Shown: positions 1 through 7,555, counted from the first letter of the stretch. The stretch: 13,094 nt of DNA from JBHIBA01 sp046758845 (GCA_046758845.1 JBHIBA010000111.1:1-13094), one strand, 5' to 3'. The notes: a model not told the origin generated them from the sequence alone. Made by a program: numbers and translations.

Positions 1-51
1 GGGTCCAGGGGGGCCGGTTTTCAAAAAGGCCCCCATGGGATTTTCTCTTAT
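1..51 (+). terminator. Strong hairpin at left edge, possible terminator
   Basis: A perfect 7-bp inverted repeat (GGGGGCC at 9-15 with GGCCCCC at 28-34) encloses a 12-base loop. On the plus strand it is followed, after ATGGGA, by the T-rich stretch TTTTCTCTTATT. It could end a gene lying to the left of the window. The T-rich stretch starts about six bases after the stem, which is not ideal for an intrinsic terminator. The minus strand has no T tract after the stem. Confidence 0.35.
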
Positions 52-151
52 TCCAGAGGGAACGTCTCATATGCTTCTGAACCTGTTCAGATCCTGTACT
101 GGTGCGTCGGAAAACAACCTCGCGGGCCGATTCACTACATTGTGACACCCT

Positions 152-368
152 ATGACCCCTTTTAGCATCCCGCTTTCTTGGCCGGATCTCCAAAAAATGG
201 TGGGACAGGGACGCGGGCGAACAGAGGTACAATTACCTGTGCTCGAAGGGGGCGTTCTTCCCTTGCGCGGAGCCCCTGACGGAGAGGAAGGTGGAGGGGG
301 CCACGACCATCGTCTTCCCAAACAACCATTCCGGAGGCAATGTCGCCCTCTCCGAAACCCCCAATTAA
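152..368 (+). pseudogene. Small ORF readable only across a frameshift at an A6 run
   Basis: No intact gene covers 1-547, but the frame 186-368 (ending TAA) looks coding. Its third codon positions are almost all G or C, and it gives a plausible soluble sequence with KKWWDRDAGEQRYNYLCSKG near its start and VFPNNHSGGN further on. That frame has no ATG, GTG or TTG after its upstream stop at 153-155. Removing one A from the A6 run at 192-197 joins it to the ATG at 152 and gives a protein of about 71 residues starting MTPFSIPLSWPDLQKWWDRD. No clear ribosome binding site precedes 152. I do not recognise the family. It could be a decayed gene, a sequencing or assembly error in the homopolymer, programmed slippage, or chance. 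Confidence 0.3.
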
Positions 369-547
369 GAGTTTTTCGTTCCAGACAGAGGCGGGCCTGG
401 ACATTGCGGGCTGCGAATTTCAATTTTCTCCTTGATGACGCATTCTACTCGGGCGACACTGACGGTGGGACCCATCGAGGGAGGCTGACACCAGCCAAGC
501 TTTGGGTAGGAGGTCGGAGACAGAGCATTTCAAAGGGACGCACCGCC

Positions 548-991
548 ATGATCAGGAAAAGAGAAGAGAGCACCCGGAAGCCGCCCCAGACTGTAGCCGA
601 GACCCCCGGTCCAATCGAACCCCAGCGTTCCCTGATCGGGCAGGGGGTTCATTTCGAGGGAAGGGTCACGGGAAAGGCGGACCTCGTGATCCAGGGAACG
701 ATGAAAGGGGAGATTTATCTCCGGGGGCATCAAGTGAGCATTGAAGAAGGGGCGAGAGTCGAAGCAGACATTCGAGCCGAGTCCATCTTTATCCAAGGGA
801 CTCTAAAAGGAAAGGTGGCCGCCATGATGCTCGTGACGCTTAACAAAACAGCCTCCTTCGTAGGGGAACTGAAGGCCGCCCGACTTCGGATGGAGGACGG
901 CGCCAGGTTGGAGGGTAGCATAGAGCTTCCCCCGAGGGTTTCGGGTTCTCGGCCGAAATTCCCCACCGTATCACCCGCGAAGGGTCCTTGA
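548..991 (+). CDS. Bactofilin family cytoskeletal protein (147 aa)
   Basis: Bactofilins polymerise without nucleotide into filaments that scaffold cell-shape, stalk or polarity functions on the inner face of the membrane. The bactofilin (DUF583) domain spans about residues 28-126. It begins SLIGQGVHFEGRVTGKADL and continues as short repeating beta strands (LVIQGTMKGEIYL, IFIQGTLKGKV, ARLRMEDGARLEGSIEL), the signature of the right-handed beta-helix. A polar, proline-rich N-terminal tail of about 27 residues and a short basic C-terminal tail flank it, as is usual. I chose the ATG at 548 rather than the in-frame ATG at 152 because homology-like sequence starts just after it and a purine-rich AAGGG lies about 10 bases upstream. 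The upstream extension reads as low-quality arginine- and proline-rich sequence. It stands alone; no M23 peptidase partner is in view. Confidence 0.88.
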   Translation: MIRKREESTRKPPQTVAETPGPIEPQRSLIGQGVHFEGRVTGKADLVIQGTMKGEIYLRGHQVSIEEGARVEADIRAESIFIQGTLKGKVAAMMLVTLNKTASFVGELKAARLRMEDGARLEGSIELPPRVSGSRPKFPTVSPAKGP

Positions 992-1040
992 GGATCGCGA
1001 AAGACACCTGATCGTCTTCCCGGCGCTGATGGTCCTGCGC

Positions 1041-1067
1041 AAAGGGAACTTACGCGCGTTCCTCTTT
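1041..1067 (+). terminator. Possible terminator after bactofilin
   Basis: GGAAC (1045-1049) pairs with GTTCC (1058-1062) around an 8-base loop. The flanking AAAG (1041-1044) and CTTT (1064-1067) can extend the stem with one bulged T. It sits about 50 bases after the bactofilin stop in the 168-base gap before a convergent gene. The T-rich part is within the stem rather than after it, so support is weak. Confidence 0.28.
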
Positions 1068-1142
1068 CGGTCCCCTCACTCCAACAGAAAGAAGTCTCCC
1101 AGGCCTAATCCCTTCATTAAACAGCTCAGGACATGCCCCGGG

Positions 1143-1161
1143 AAAAGCCCTCAGGCGGGCT
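1143..1161 (-). terminator. Intrinsic terminator after the Rho-N-like gene
   Basis: Read on the minus strand, AGCCC (1161-1157) pairs with GGGCT (1150-1146) around a 6-base loop, and the run TTTT follows directly (1146-1143). The stem begins within the TAG stop codon of the 1160-1507 gene. It is compact but has the GC stem plus T run expected of a Rho-independent terminator, and it faces the end of the convergent bactofilin gene. Confidence 0.5.
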
Positions 1162-1507
1162 ACTTGGCCGCCGCCACCTTTCGCGTCAGGTGCTTCAGGC
1201 TGTGAATACGTCGGCGTAGAAGCGTGGCTGCCTTGTAATTCCCCTCCTCATAGGCCTTTCGGCGTTCCTCCTTGAGGGCGCGGATCCGGCCTTTTACTTC
1301 GGCCTTTGAGCAAGTAGGCTTGCGAGCCCGTCGATCTGCGGCGGGCTTCTCCTCCTTCCCGGGCTCGGCGATGCCCAGGACTTCCGTTAGCGCCGAGATG
1401 AGTTGCTCCTTTTCCATCTCATCGGCGCCCTTGATCCGGTCCGGGTGCTTGAGCGCCTCTTCCCTGAGTTCCGTGACAGACATCTTCTCCAGATCGCCTT
1501 TCTCCAT
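1160..1507 (-). CDS. Small Rho-N/SAP-like domain protein with basic helical C-terminus (115 aa)
   Basis: Residues 8-45 (KMSVTELREEALKHPDRIKG and what follows to LTEVLGI) resemble the small helical N-terminal domain of transcription terminator Rho, with the typical pattern of LREEAL, then a KEQLISAL helix. A charged linker follows. The C-terminal part, about 68-115, is strongly basic and helical (KGRIRALKEERRKAYEEGN, then LRRRIHSLKHLTRK). This layout matches short uncharacterised proteins that I recall as common in Deltaproteobacteria; they are often annotated 'Rho termination factor N-terminal domain'. Nucleic-acid binding is likely but unproven, and it is far too short to be Rho itself. The start is supported by GGGAGGAG about 10 bases upstream of the ATG at 1507. 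It lies 152 bases after the hydrolase gene on the same strand and may be a separate unit. Confidence 0.75.
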   Translation of the reverse strand: MEKGDLEKMSVTELREEALKHPDRIKGADEMEKEQLISALTEVLGIAEPGKEEKPAADRRARKPTCSKAEVKGRIRALKEERRKAYEEGNYKAATLLRRRIHSLKHLTRKVAAAK

Positions 1508-1626
1508 GACCCGCTACTCCTCCCATCCCCTTTCGTCGATTCCATTCTACTCAGTATCCGGCTCTTGGGCGCGCAAGACGAAATACCCCTGGGGTCCGGT
1601 TCCCAGCCGTTCCGAGACAGACAGGA

Positions 1627-1640
1627 CCCCGCACACGGGG
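1627..1640 (-). terminator. GC hairpin after hydrolase gene
   Basis: CCCCG (1627-1631) and CGGGG (1636-1640) form a perfect 5-bp stem with a 4-base loop, 20 bases beyond the TAA of the hydrolase gene. No T run follows on the minus strand, so it would be at best a weak terminator or an RNA 3'-end stabiliser. The rest of the 1508-1659 gap shows only the ribosome binding site of the following gene. Confidence 0.25.
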
Positions 1641-1659
1641 CCGACCCGACGGCCAGGGC

Positions 1660-3414
1660 TTACCCGGCGCCGTGCTTCGGGGGGATGATCGGGACGAGCA
1701 CGTACGCAGCCGATTCGGGACCGACGTGGAGCGTGTTCTTGCCGCCGAAGATCTCCGGCGGGCGGTCGCGCGGATCGTCGTGCAGGAACGGCCCGCAGCC
1801 CCTGAGCTCGTTCTTGAAGTTCGAGAGCCTCCCGCCGCTCGGGCCGGGGTACTCGTAGTCCTTCCCGCGCACGGTCAGGGCGATCCGGTAGCCAGCCGGC
1901 ACCACGATGGAGGTCGGCCAGAACTCCACGTCGAGCGCGACCACCTCCCCCGGGGTCAGCGGCTGCAGCTCGTCGTGGGTGTGGTACGGGCGGTACTCGG
2001 TGCTGAGCTCGGGGTCGAGCTTGCGGTGCGACGCCCGCAACCAGCCCTGGCCGATCGGAGTGTGGGGATCGACCGCCCCCCGGAAGACCACCTCCTCGCC
2101 GTCGGCAGAGAACACGCGCAGGACGACGAAGACGTCCGCGTCCGTCGTGGAAGACGACACGAACAGCTTGACCGCCGAGGGTCCGGTGATCTCCGTTTCC
2201 TCCTCCAGCGGGGGCGACGTGAAGGTGAGGCCGTCTCCGAGGGCATCGTACTCGATGTTTGCCGCAGCGGCCACTGGCTCCCGCCTGAGGCTGAGGTCGG
2301 CGGGGTTGAGGTAGAGCCGGGTCCACTGGGTCCGGGCGATGGGCCACTCGTTCTCCATGCGCTCTACGAAGCCGTCGAGCCTGCGGACCTGGAGCTGGAC
2401 GCGCGGCTGGTCGGTCCAGCCGTTGTCGAGCCCTTTGAGGAAATGGTCGAAGAAGCGCTTCTGGAGCTTCACGCCGTAGTCGGTGTAGAACTCGGTCCAG
2501 TGCTCCAGCCCGTGGACCTCGAGCCACTTCTGCTGCGAGGCTGCGCGCACGAAACTCTCGACGTTCCCGCGCGGGTGGAGCCCCTGGCCACCCCAGTTCC
2601 CCGCAGAGAGGAAGGGGACGGTGACCTTCGACCATACCGGCGAGCGCGCCTTGTGGTAGTCGTCATCGAGCGGTTGAGCGAGGACCTCCTTCCCGAGGTC
2701 GCAACGCTTCTTGGCCAGTTCCTCCTCAGACAGGGTCTCCGGGCCGCAGACGGGATCGCCGGTGACGCGACTCCGCGGGCCTCGCTCCCCGAGGCCGTAC
2801 TGGACGGTCTTGACCTGCATGTCGTACCAGTTTTCCCAGAAGGTGCAGAGGATGCCCCCGTGGTGGGTGCTGTCGCGGTACCAGTCGGCGGCGCCCTCCC
2901 AGGCGCACATCGCGGTGAGGTGGGGCGGCTGAAGCGACGCCACCGCCCACTGGTTCATCGCGTAATAAGAGATGCCGTTCAGGCCCACCTTGCCGTTGCT
3001 CCACGACTGGCTCCCCGCCCACTCGATGCAGTCGTAGAAGTCCTGGGTCTCTCGAGGGGAGAAGTGGTCGATGTAGCCCGGCGAGCGGCCGCAGCCTCGC
3101 GAGTCCACCCGCAAGCAGACGTAACCGTCCGGCACCCACTTCTCCGGATCGACGACCTCCCAGTTCTGGTACTCGTTGGTCGAGCCCGCCGTCACGTCCG
3201 GGTGATCCGCGGCCATCTTCTCCCACGCGCTCGGATAGCCGTCCTGGAAGGCGAGACCCTTGGCGTAGGGGCCGTAAGAGAGGATCACCGGGTACCGGCC
3301 CTCCTCAACCGGCCGATAGACGTCGGCGCGCAGGACGAGGCCGTCGTCCATCGTGAGCGGGACGTCCCAGTCGATCCGCATCCCGTCTTTGACTTCGCTC
3401 TTCTCCTGGCTCAT
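1660..3414 (-). CDS. CocE/NonD family alpha/beta hydrolase (584 aa)
   Basis: This family (peptidase S15-like, COG2936) hydrolyses esters or amides, as in cocaine esterase and acyl-peptide enzymes; the substrate here is unknown. Residues 15-330 form the alpha/beta hydrolase part. The strand-turn VILSYGPYAKG (about 43-53) supplies the oxyanion tyrosine region, VDSRGCGRSPG (103-113) is typical, the nucleophile is Ser149 in GLNGISYYAM, and the likely catalytic histidine is His305 in HGLEHWTEF. Where the family usually has GWYD with the catalytic Asp, this protein reads AGNWGGQGLHPRGN (271-284), so that acid is missing. Residues about 355-584 form the PepX C-terminal jelly-roll domain. No signal peptide is visible. 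I chose ATG 3414 because GGAG lies 5 bases upstream and the family's N-terminus follows; an upstream in-frame ATG at 3528 would add 38 unlikely residues. It sits 215 bases after the Mo-enzyme genes and may not be co-regulated. Confidence 0.88.
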   Translation of the reverse strand: MSQEKSEVKDGMRIDWDVPLTMDDGLVLRADVYRPVEEGRYPVILSYGPYAKGLAFQDGYPSAWEKMAADHPDVTAGSTNEYQNWEVVDPEKWVPDGYVCLRVDSRGCGRSPGYIDHFSPRETQDFYDCIEWAGSQSWSNGKVGLNGISYYAMNQWAVASLQPPHLTAMCAWEGAADWYRDSTHHGGILCTFWENWYDMQVKTVQYGLGERGPRSRVTGDPVCGPETLSEEELAKKRCDLGKEVLAQPLDDDYHKARSPVWSKVTVPFLSAGNWGGQGLHPRGNVESFVRAASQQKWLEVHGLEHWTEFYTDYGVKLQKRFFDHFLKGLDNGWTDQPRVQLQVRRLDGFVERMENEWPIARTQWTRLYLNPADLSLRREPVAAAANIEYDALGDGLTFTSPPLEEETEITGPSAVKLFVSSSTTDADVFVVLRVFSADGEEVVFRGAVDPHTPIGQGWLRASHRKLDPELSTEYRPYHTHDELQPLTPGEVVALDVEFWPTSIVVPAGYRIALTVRGKDYEYPGPSGGRLSNFKNELRGCGPFLHDDPRDRPPEIFGGKNTLHVGPESAAYVLVPIIPPKHGAG

Positions 3415-3629
3415 CTCGGCTCCATCCCTTGGTCTCTCCAGATCCGTCGCACAGTCCGAGGCCAGCCCGCAAGTGACAGGTCGCGAGCTCAAGAACGGCA
3501 GCGTCCACATCAACTCGGCCAACGGCATAAGCTATCACAGTAAGCGCCCTGTTGGCGCCGTATTTTGTGCCTCATTCCCCCCAGGCGTGTAATAAGGTCA
3601 AGGATGCCGACGGACCTACTAGAAGCGCA
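3415..3629. other. Intergenic region between Mo-enzyme operon and hydrolase
   Basis: This 215-base stretch follows the end of the six-gene Mo-enzyme cluster and precedes the hydrolase start. It holds one perfect 5-bp hairpin (GCGCC 3544-3548, GGCGC 3554-3558, 5-base loop) about 70 bases beyond the large-subunit stop. No T run follows on the minus strand, so termination there is uncertain. I found no convincing -35/-10 pair for the hydrolase gene. Confidence 0.4.
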
Positions 3630-5951
3630 TCAGGGCGTGTTGTCCTGGCGAGCGCGGGATTGTCGTGGCCGGCGCCCATGAAGGGCGCGGAGAATTTTTT
3701 CGGGCGTGATGGGAAGGTCGGTGATCCGGACGCCGATCGCGTCCTCGACCGCGCTGACGATGGCGGGGGCGGTGGGCAGCATCGAACCCTCGCTCATTCC
3801 CTTGGCCCCGAACGGGCCCGTGGGGTCCATGGTCTCAACGATGGAGACGTCGACGGCGGGCATGTTTTCCACCCGGGGGAGGTGGTAGTCGAGAAAGGAG
3901 ACGTTAAGTGTTCTTCCCTCCTCCCGGACGAATTCTTCCGAGAGCGCCCACCCGAGCCCCATGATGATGGAGCCCTCCATCTGCCCCTCCACGGCCATGG
4001 GGTTGATGGCGCGGCCGCAGTCGATGGCGGCGGTCACCCGAAGGACCTTCACGCGGCCCGTTCTCGGGTTTACCTCGACCTCCGCCGATTGCGCTCCGAA
4101 GCTGTAAGCCCCGCTGATGTTCCCCGCGCCGGTCTCGGGATGCAGTTTCCCCACGTCGGGGGCATAGCTGCCCCGGCCCAGGATGTTTCCTCCGCCATCC
4201 GCCTTCATGACCGCCGTGACGGCCTCGGCGACGGTCAGGGCGGGATCGGGTTGGCCGGAGATGTAGACCTTCCCGTCGCGGACCCGTATGTCATCCGGGT
4301 GGACCTCCAGGAGCCCGGCCGTTTTCTCCAAGAGCTGCTGCTTGGCATCGGCCGCGGCCAGCTTGACTGCATTACCGGCCACAAAGGTGACCCGGCTGGC
4401 AAAGGCCCCCTCATCCACGGGCGAGAGTCCCGAATCGGCAGAGGTCACGCGGATGTCTTCCAAATGTACGCCCAGCTCTTCCGCGGCGATTTGCGCCAGC
4501 GCGGTGTCCGAGCCCTGGCCGATGTCGGGCGCGCCCATGATAAGCCCCACCGAGCCGTCCTCCATGAACCGGACGAAGGCCCCGGACGTATCGTGGACGT
4601 ACCGGCTCCCCGAGTAGTACGCCCCGGTGGCCAGACCGACACCCCGGCCGAAGGGCAGCTTTCCCCGTTTCTCGCTCCAGCTGATCCCTTCGGCGGCTTT
4701 CCGGATGCACTCGGACAGGCCGCAGCTCGTCACCTTCCATTGATGGGGGGTGACTTCGTCGGGCCGCCTGGCGTTCCGGAGGCGGATGTCCACGGGGTCC
4801 AACCCGAGGTCCGCCGCCAATAGGTCCATCTGGCTCTCGTCCGCGAAACGGGCCTGCAGGTTGCCGAATCCCCGAAAAGCCCCGCCCACGGTGTTGTTGG
4901 TGTAGACCAGGTAGCCCTTGTAGCGGAAGTTCGGGACGCGGTAGACCAGGCTGAGCTGGGCGCCGGCCCGGCCGATGATCAACACGCCGTGGCCGTTGTA
5001 GGCGCCGCTGTCGGCCACGTTGACGCACTCCTTGGCCACAAGCGCGCCGTCTCGTTTGACGCCGGCCTTGAGGGTGATCGTCATGGGGTGGCGCTGGCGC
5101 GTGGCGTAAAACTCCTCGTCCCGCTCGTAGACGATCTTGACCGGACGCCCCGTCCGCATGGAGAGAAAGGCAGCCGAGAAGTCCAGGGACAGCATCTGGT
5201 GCTTGCCTCCGAACCCCCCGCCCAAGTGGGGCTTGATCACGCGGATGTCGCCCTCCCGTATGCCCAGGGTCCGCGCAAGGTTCTTGGTCATCGCGTAGGG
5301 GCTCTGCGTGGTGGACCAAAAGGTCAGCGTCCCGGAAGGCTCATAGGAGGCCAAGGCCGCATGGGTTTCCAGGGTGGCGTGGGCATGAGCGTGGGTGCGA
5401 AAGACGTCCTCCCGGACGTGATCCGCCTCGGCAAACCCCGCTTCCACGTCTCCGGCCACCCAGTTCACCTCCATTCCGACGTTCTTGTCCACGTCGTGGA
5501 TCTTCGGGGCGCCCTTCTTCATGGCCTCGAAGGGGTCGAAGACCGTGGGGAGCTCCTCATAGTCGACCCGGATCAGCTCCACGGCCTCCAGGGCGGTCTC
5601 CTCGTCAACGGCGGCCACCGCCGCCACCTCGTCCCCCACGTATCGGACCTTCTCGACGGCCAGGGCTTCCTCATCCAGGGTGTGAGGGCGGGTGGACAGG
5701 ATCCCGTACTTCACCCCCAGGGTATCCCGACCGCAGACAGCGGCCTTGACGCCCGCAAGCCTTTGGGCCCGCTCCAGATCCACGTTCAGGATGCGCGCAT
5801 GGGGAAGGGGGCTTCGGAGGATTTTGCCGTGAAGCATGCGCGGCAGGCTCAGGTCGGCCGTATATTTGGCCGAGCCCGTCACTTTGGCCACGGAATCGAT
5901 CTGCGGGAGACTTTTCCCGACGACGGTCGTCTCGGCGGCTTCAGGCGTCAT
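3630..5951 (-). CDS. Trimer A: molybdopterin-binding large subunit, xanthine oxidase family (773 aa)
   Basis: Catalytic subunit of a molybdenum hydroxylase or HBCR-type reductase, binding a molybdopterin-cytosine-dinucleotide-type cofactor in the cytoplasm. Residues 11-130 form the small alpha/beta domain (VGKSLPQIDSVAKVTGSAKY). The two Mo-cofactor domains follow. GGGFGGK (244-250) and GAFRGFGNLQ (357-366, with Arg360 at the place of the oxyanion-stabilising Arg of xanthine oxidase) are intact, as are GAPDIGQGSD (473-482) and the catalytic glutamate Glu721 in GAKGMSEG. The active-site loop is not AYRCSFR, so this is not a form I CO dehydrogenase. The gene overlaps the 2Fe-2S gene by ATGA (5951-5948), and GGGGGAG lies about 8 bases upstream. 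The C-terminus has an unusual basic tail with RRPRQSRAR (760-768), shared with the paralogue at 7556-9946. The substrate is unknown; a CoA thioester is possible. Confidence 0.93.
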   Translation of the reverse strand: MTPEAAETTVVGKSLPQIDSVAKVTGSAKYTADLSLPRMLHGKILRSPLPHARILNVDLERAQRLAGVKAAVCGRDTLGVKYGILSTRPHTLDEEALAVEKVRYVGDEVAAVAAVDEETALEAVELIRVDYEELPTVFDPFEAMKKGAPKIHDVDKNVGMEVNWVAGDVEAGFAEADHVREDVFRTHAHAHATLETHAALASYEPSGTLTFWSTTQSPYAMTKNLARTLGIREGDIRVIKPHLGGGFGGKHQMLSLDFSAAFLSMRTGRPVKIVYERDEEFYATRQRHPMTITLKAGVKRDGALVAKECVNVADSGAYNGHGVLIIGRAGAQLSLVYRVPNFRYKGYLVYTNNTVGGAFRGFGNLQARFADESQMDLLAADLGLDPVDIRLRNARRPDEVTPHQWKVTSCGLSECIRKAAEGISWSEKRGKLPFGRGVGLATGAYYSGSRYVHDTSGAFVRFMEDGSVGLIMGAPDIGQGSDTALAQIAAEELGVHLEDIRVTSADSGLSPVDEGAFASRVTFVAGNAVKLAAADAKQQLLEKTAGLLEVHPDDIRVRDGKVYISGQPDPALTVAEAVTAVMKADGGGNILGRGSYAPDVGKLHPETGAGNISGAYSFGAQSAEVEVNPRTGRVKVLRVTAAIDCGRAINPMAVEGQMEGSIIMGLGWALSEEFVREEGRTLNVSFLDYHLPRVENMPAVDVSIVETMDPTGPFGAKGMSEGSMLPTAPAIVSAVEDAIGVRITDLPITPEKILRALHGRRPRQSRARQDNTP

Positions 5952-6469
5952 GGGCCAGCTCCCCCGCCGCGTATGCGCTCAGCCGCGGCCAGGACGGCCT
6001 GGACCATTCGGACGTAGCCCGTGCAGCGGCAGAGGTTTCCGGAAAAGGCCCGCTTGACATCTTCCACCGTGGGCGCCCGCACGCTCCGCAGCAACCCCTC
6101 GGCGGATATGACGGCGCCGGGCGTGCAGTAACCGCATTGGATGGCCCCGTATTGAACGAAGGCCTCCTGAACCGGAGAGAGAACGCCGTCCTGAGCGAGC
6201 CCCTCGACGGTGGTCACGGACCGGCCGTCAACGGCCGCCGCCAACGTCAGGCAAGCCAGGTGAGGCTCGTCGTCCACCAGGACGGTGCAGGCCCCGCACG
6301 CGCCCTCGTCGCATCCCTCCTTGGCGCCGGTCAGTCCCAGGTCTTCGCGCAGCAGCTGCAAGAGGGTCCGGTGATGCTCGATAACAATGGTCTCCGTTTC
6401 CCCATTCACTTTCAGGGAAACGGTGGACCGTTGAGCGGAGAGGTCCGATTTGTCGTCAATCCAGGACAT
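5948..6469 (-). CDS. Trimer A: [2Fe-2S] small subunit (173 aa)
   Basis: Electron-transfer subunit carrying two [2Fe-2S] clusters between the Mo centre and FAD. The plant-ferredoxin-like N-terminal domain binds one cluster through Cys53, Cys58, Cys61 and Cys73 (EGCDEGACGAC, then HLAC). The all-helical C-terminal domain binds the other through Cys112 and Cys115 in QCGYCTPG and Cys147 and Cys149 in GNLCRCTGY. All eight ligands are present and the length is normal for CoxS/HcrC-type subunits. About ten extra residues precede the first beta strand compared with the paralogue at 10940-11446. It overlaps the FAD gene by 14 bases and the large-subunit gene by 4 bases, indicating translational coupling. 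The order FAD, 2Fe-2S, Mo matches coxMSL. Confidence 0.95.
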   Translation of the reverse strand: MSWIDDKSDLSAQRSTVSLKVNGETETIVIEHHRTLLQLLREDLGLTGAKEGCDEGACGACTVLVDDEPHLACLTLAAAVDGRSVTTVEGLAQDGVLSPVQEAFVQYGAIQCGYCTPGAVISAEGLLRSVRAPTVEDVKRAFSGNLCRCTGYVRMVQAVLAAAERIRGGGAGP

Positions 6470-7481
6470 AGCCCTCGACTCTTGCCCCGGCGCGATTAAG
6501 GGCCAGCCGGATCGCCCTCTCGGCCACCACCTCTGTGACCCGTTTCTTGTGCCCGACGGCTCCCCGGTAGCCGAAGGCGGGGCGGACCTCCCGGGCGGCG
6601 GCCTCCGCGGCCCGCCGGACCCGATCGGCGTCTATAGCCCCCTTCGTCAGGATGGATTCGCACTCGATCCCCCGCAGGGGCCGCGACTCAAGGGCCCCCA
6701 GCCGAATCCGGACCCACCGGACGGCCTCGCGCCCCTCGTCGAGCCCCAATGCGACGCCAACGCCTACCAGGGCGAACTCGACGTCGCTCGGGTGGGCGTG
6801 CTTGACGTACGAGCCGCCCCAAGTGCCTTCGAGACCGGGCAAAAAGATGTCGCTGAGGATCTCACCCGGCTGCATGCGATGGGGGTGATGGCCGTCCCCC
6901 GTGTAGAGGTCCTCCAGGGGCAGCCGTCTCGTTCCTCGGGCGCTCGTGAGCCGGATGTCAGCCCCAAGGGCCAGCAAGGCCGGGACGGTATCGGCCGAGA
7001 AGAGGGCGTAGCAGCGTTGTCCCCCGGGCACGGCTGTACAGCTCTCTCCTCCCTCCCGGAGGCAAGGCAGGTAAGCGCGCTGAAGCAACCAGGACTGGTT
7101 GAAGTACCAGCACTTGGTGTCCAGGCAGATGTTTCCCCCGAGGGTGGCCATGTGCCGGACCTGACGGGAGGCCACGCACCCCGCCGCCTCGGCGAGGGGC
7201 GGGAAGTGTCGGCGGACTTCAGGGTTTGTTTCGACTTCGTGCAGCGTCATGGCCGCACCGATGCGCCAGGTTCCGTCCCCTTCCCTCCTCACGCCCCGGA
7301 GGGATCCGATTTGCTTGATAGCCACAACGACGGAGGGCCGCACAACCCGTTGCTTCATCATGACGAGAAGGTCGGTGCCTCCCGCCAGGATGCCGGCGCG
7401 GCCCCGGTGTCGCTCCAAAAGGCTGCAGGCCTCCTCCACCGTGTCGGGACAGCGGAACTGAAATCTGGGAAGGCTCACCAT
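6456..7481 (-). CDS. Trimer A: FAD-binding medium subunit with HBCR-type [4Fe-4S] insert (341 aa)
   Basis: Flavoprotein subunit of the trimer, passing electrons between the [2Fe-2S] subunit and an external partner. The FAD motifs are AGGTDL (33-38) and TLGGN (113-117). Directly after the second lies an insert of about 40 residues with Cys124, Cys140, Cys148 and Cys157, spaced 16, 8 and 9; Cys119 is an extra cysteine. From memory, the 4-hydroxybenzoyl-CoA reductase beta subunit ligates a [4Fe-4S] cluster with Cys122, 138, 146 and 155, an identical spacing. Ordinary xanthine dehydrogenase and CO dehydrogenase medium subunits lack this insert. The usual C-terminal CO dehydrogenase flavoprotein domain follows (about 180-341). 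The start ATG at 7481 has AGGGA about 8 bases upstream. It is the first gene of its trimer, 74 bases after the preceding large-subunit gene. Confidence 0.93.
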   Translation of the reverse strand: MVSLPRFQFRCPDTVEEACSLLERHRGRAGILAGGTDLLVMMKQRVVRPSVVVAIKQIGSLRGVRREGDGTWRIGAAMTLHEVETNPEVRRHFPPLAEAAGCVASRQVRHMATLGGNICLDTKCWYFNQSWLLQRAYLPCLREGGESCTAVPGGQRCYALFSADTVPALLALGADIRLTSARGTRRLPLEDLYTGDGHHPHRMQPGEILSDIFLPGLEGTWGGSYVKHAHPSDVEFALVGVGVALGLDEGREAVRWVRIRLGALESRPLRGIECESILTKGAIDADRVRRAAEAAAREVRPAFGYRGAVGHKKRVTEVVAERAIRLALNRAGARVEGYVLD

Positions 7482-7506
7482 TTCAGGTTCCCTAACTTCC
7501 TGATCG

Positions 7507-7523
7507 AAAAGGGCGGCTTGCCC
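7507..7523 (-). terminator. Terminator- or attenuator-like hairpin between the two trimers
   Basis: On the minus strand GGGC (7523-7520) pairs with GCCC (7514-7511) around a 5-base loop and is followed at once by TTTT (7510-7507). A G-T pair can add one step. It lies in the 74-base gap after trimer B and about 25 bases before the trimer A start codon. The 4-bp stem is short, so partial termination, or none, is as likely as full termination. Confidence 0.3.
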
Positions 7524-7555
7524 CTGCGATCGGCGAACCGTGCGCAGCGGCCCGA

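Noticed and set aside
152..547. Extending the bactofilin to the in-frame ATG at 152.
   Set aside because: The added 132 residues are low-quality Arg/Pro/Gly-rich sequence, a better coding frame overlaps part of them, and the ATG at 548 has its own purine-rich ribosome binding site.
1672..3543. A 623-codon plus-strand open frame running opposite the hydrolase gene.
   Set aside because: The minus strand encodes a complete CocE/NonD protein with family motifs. The plus frame has no recognisable domain and is the usual antisense artefact of strong G/C third-position bias.
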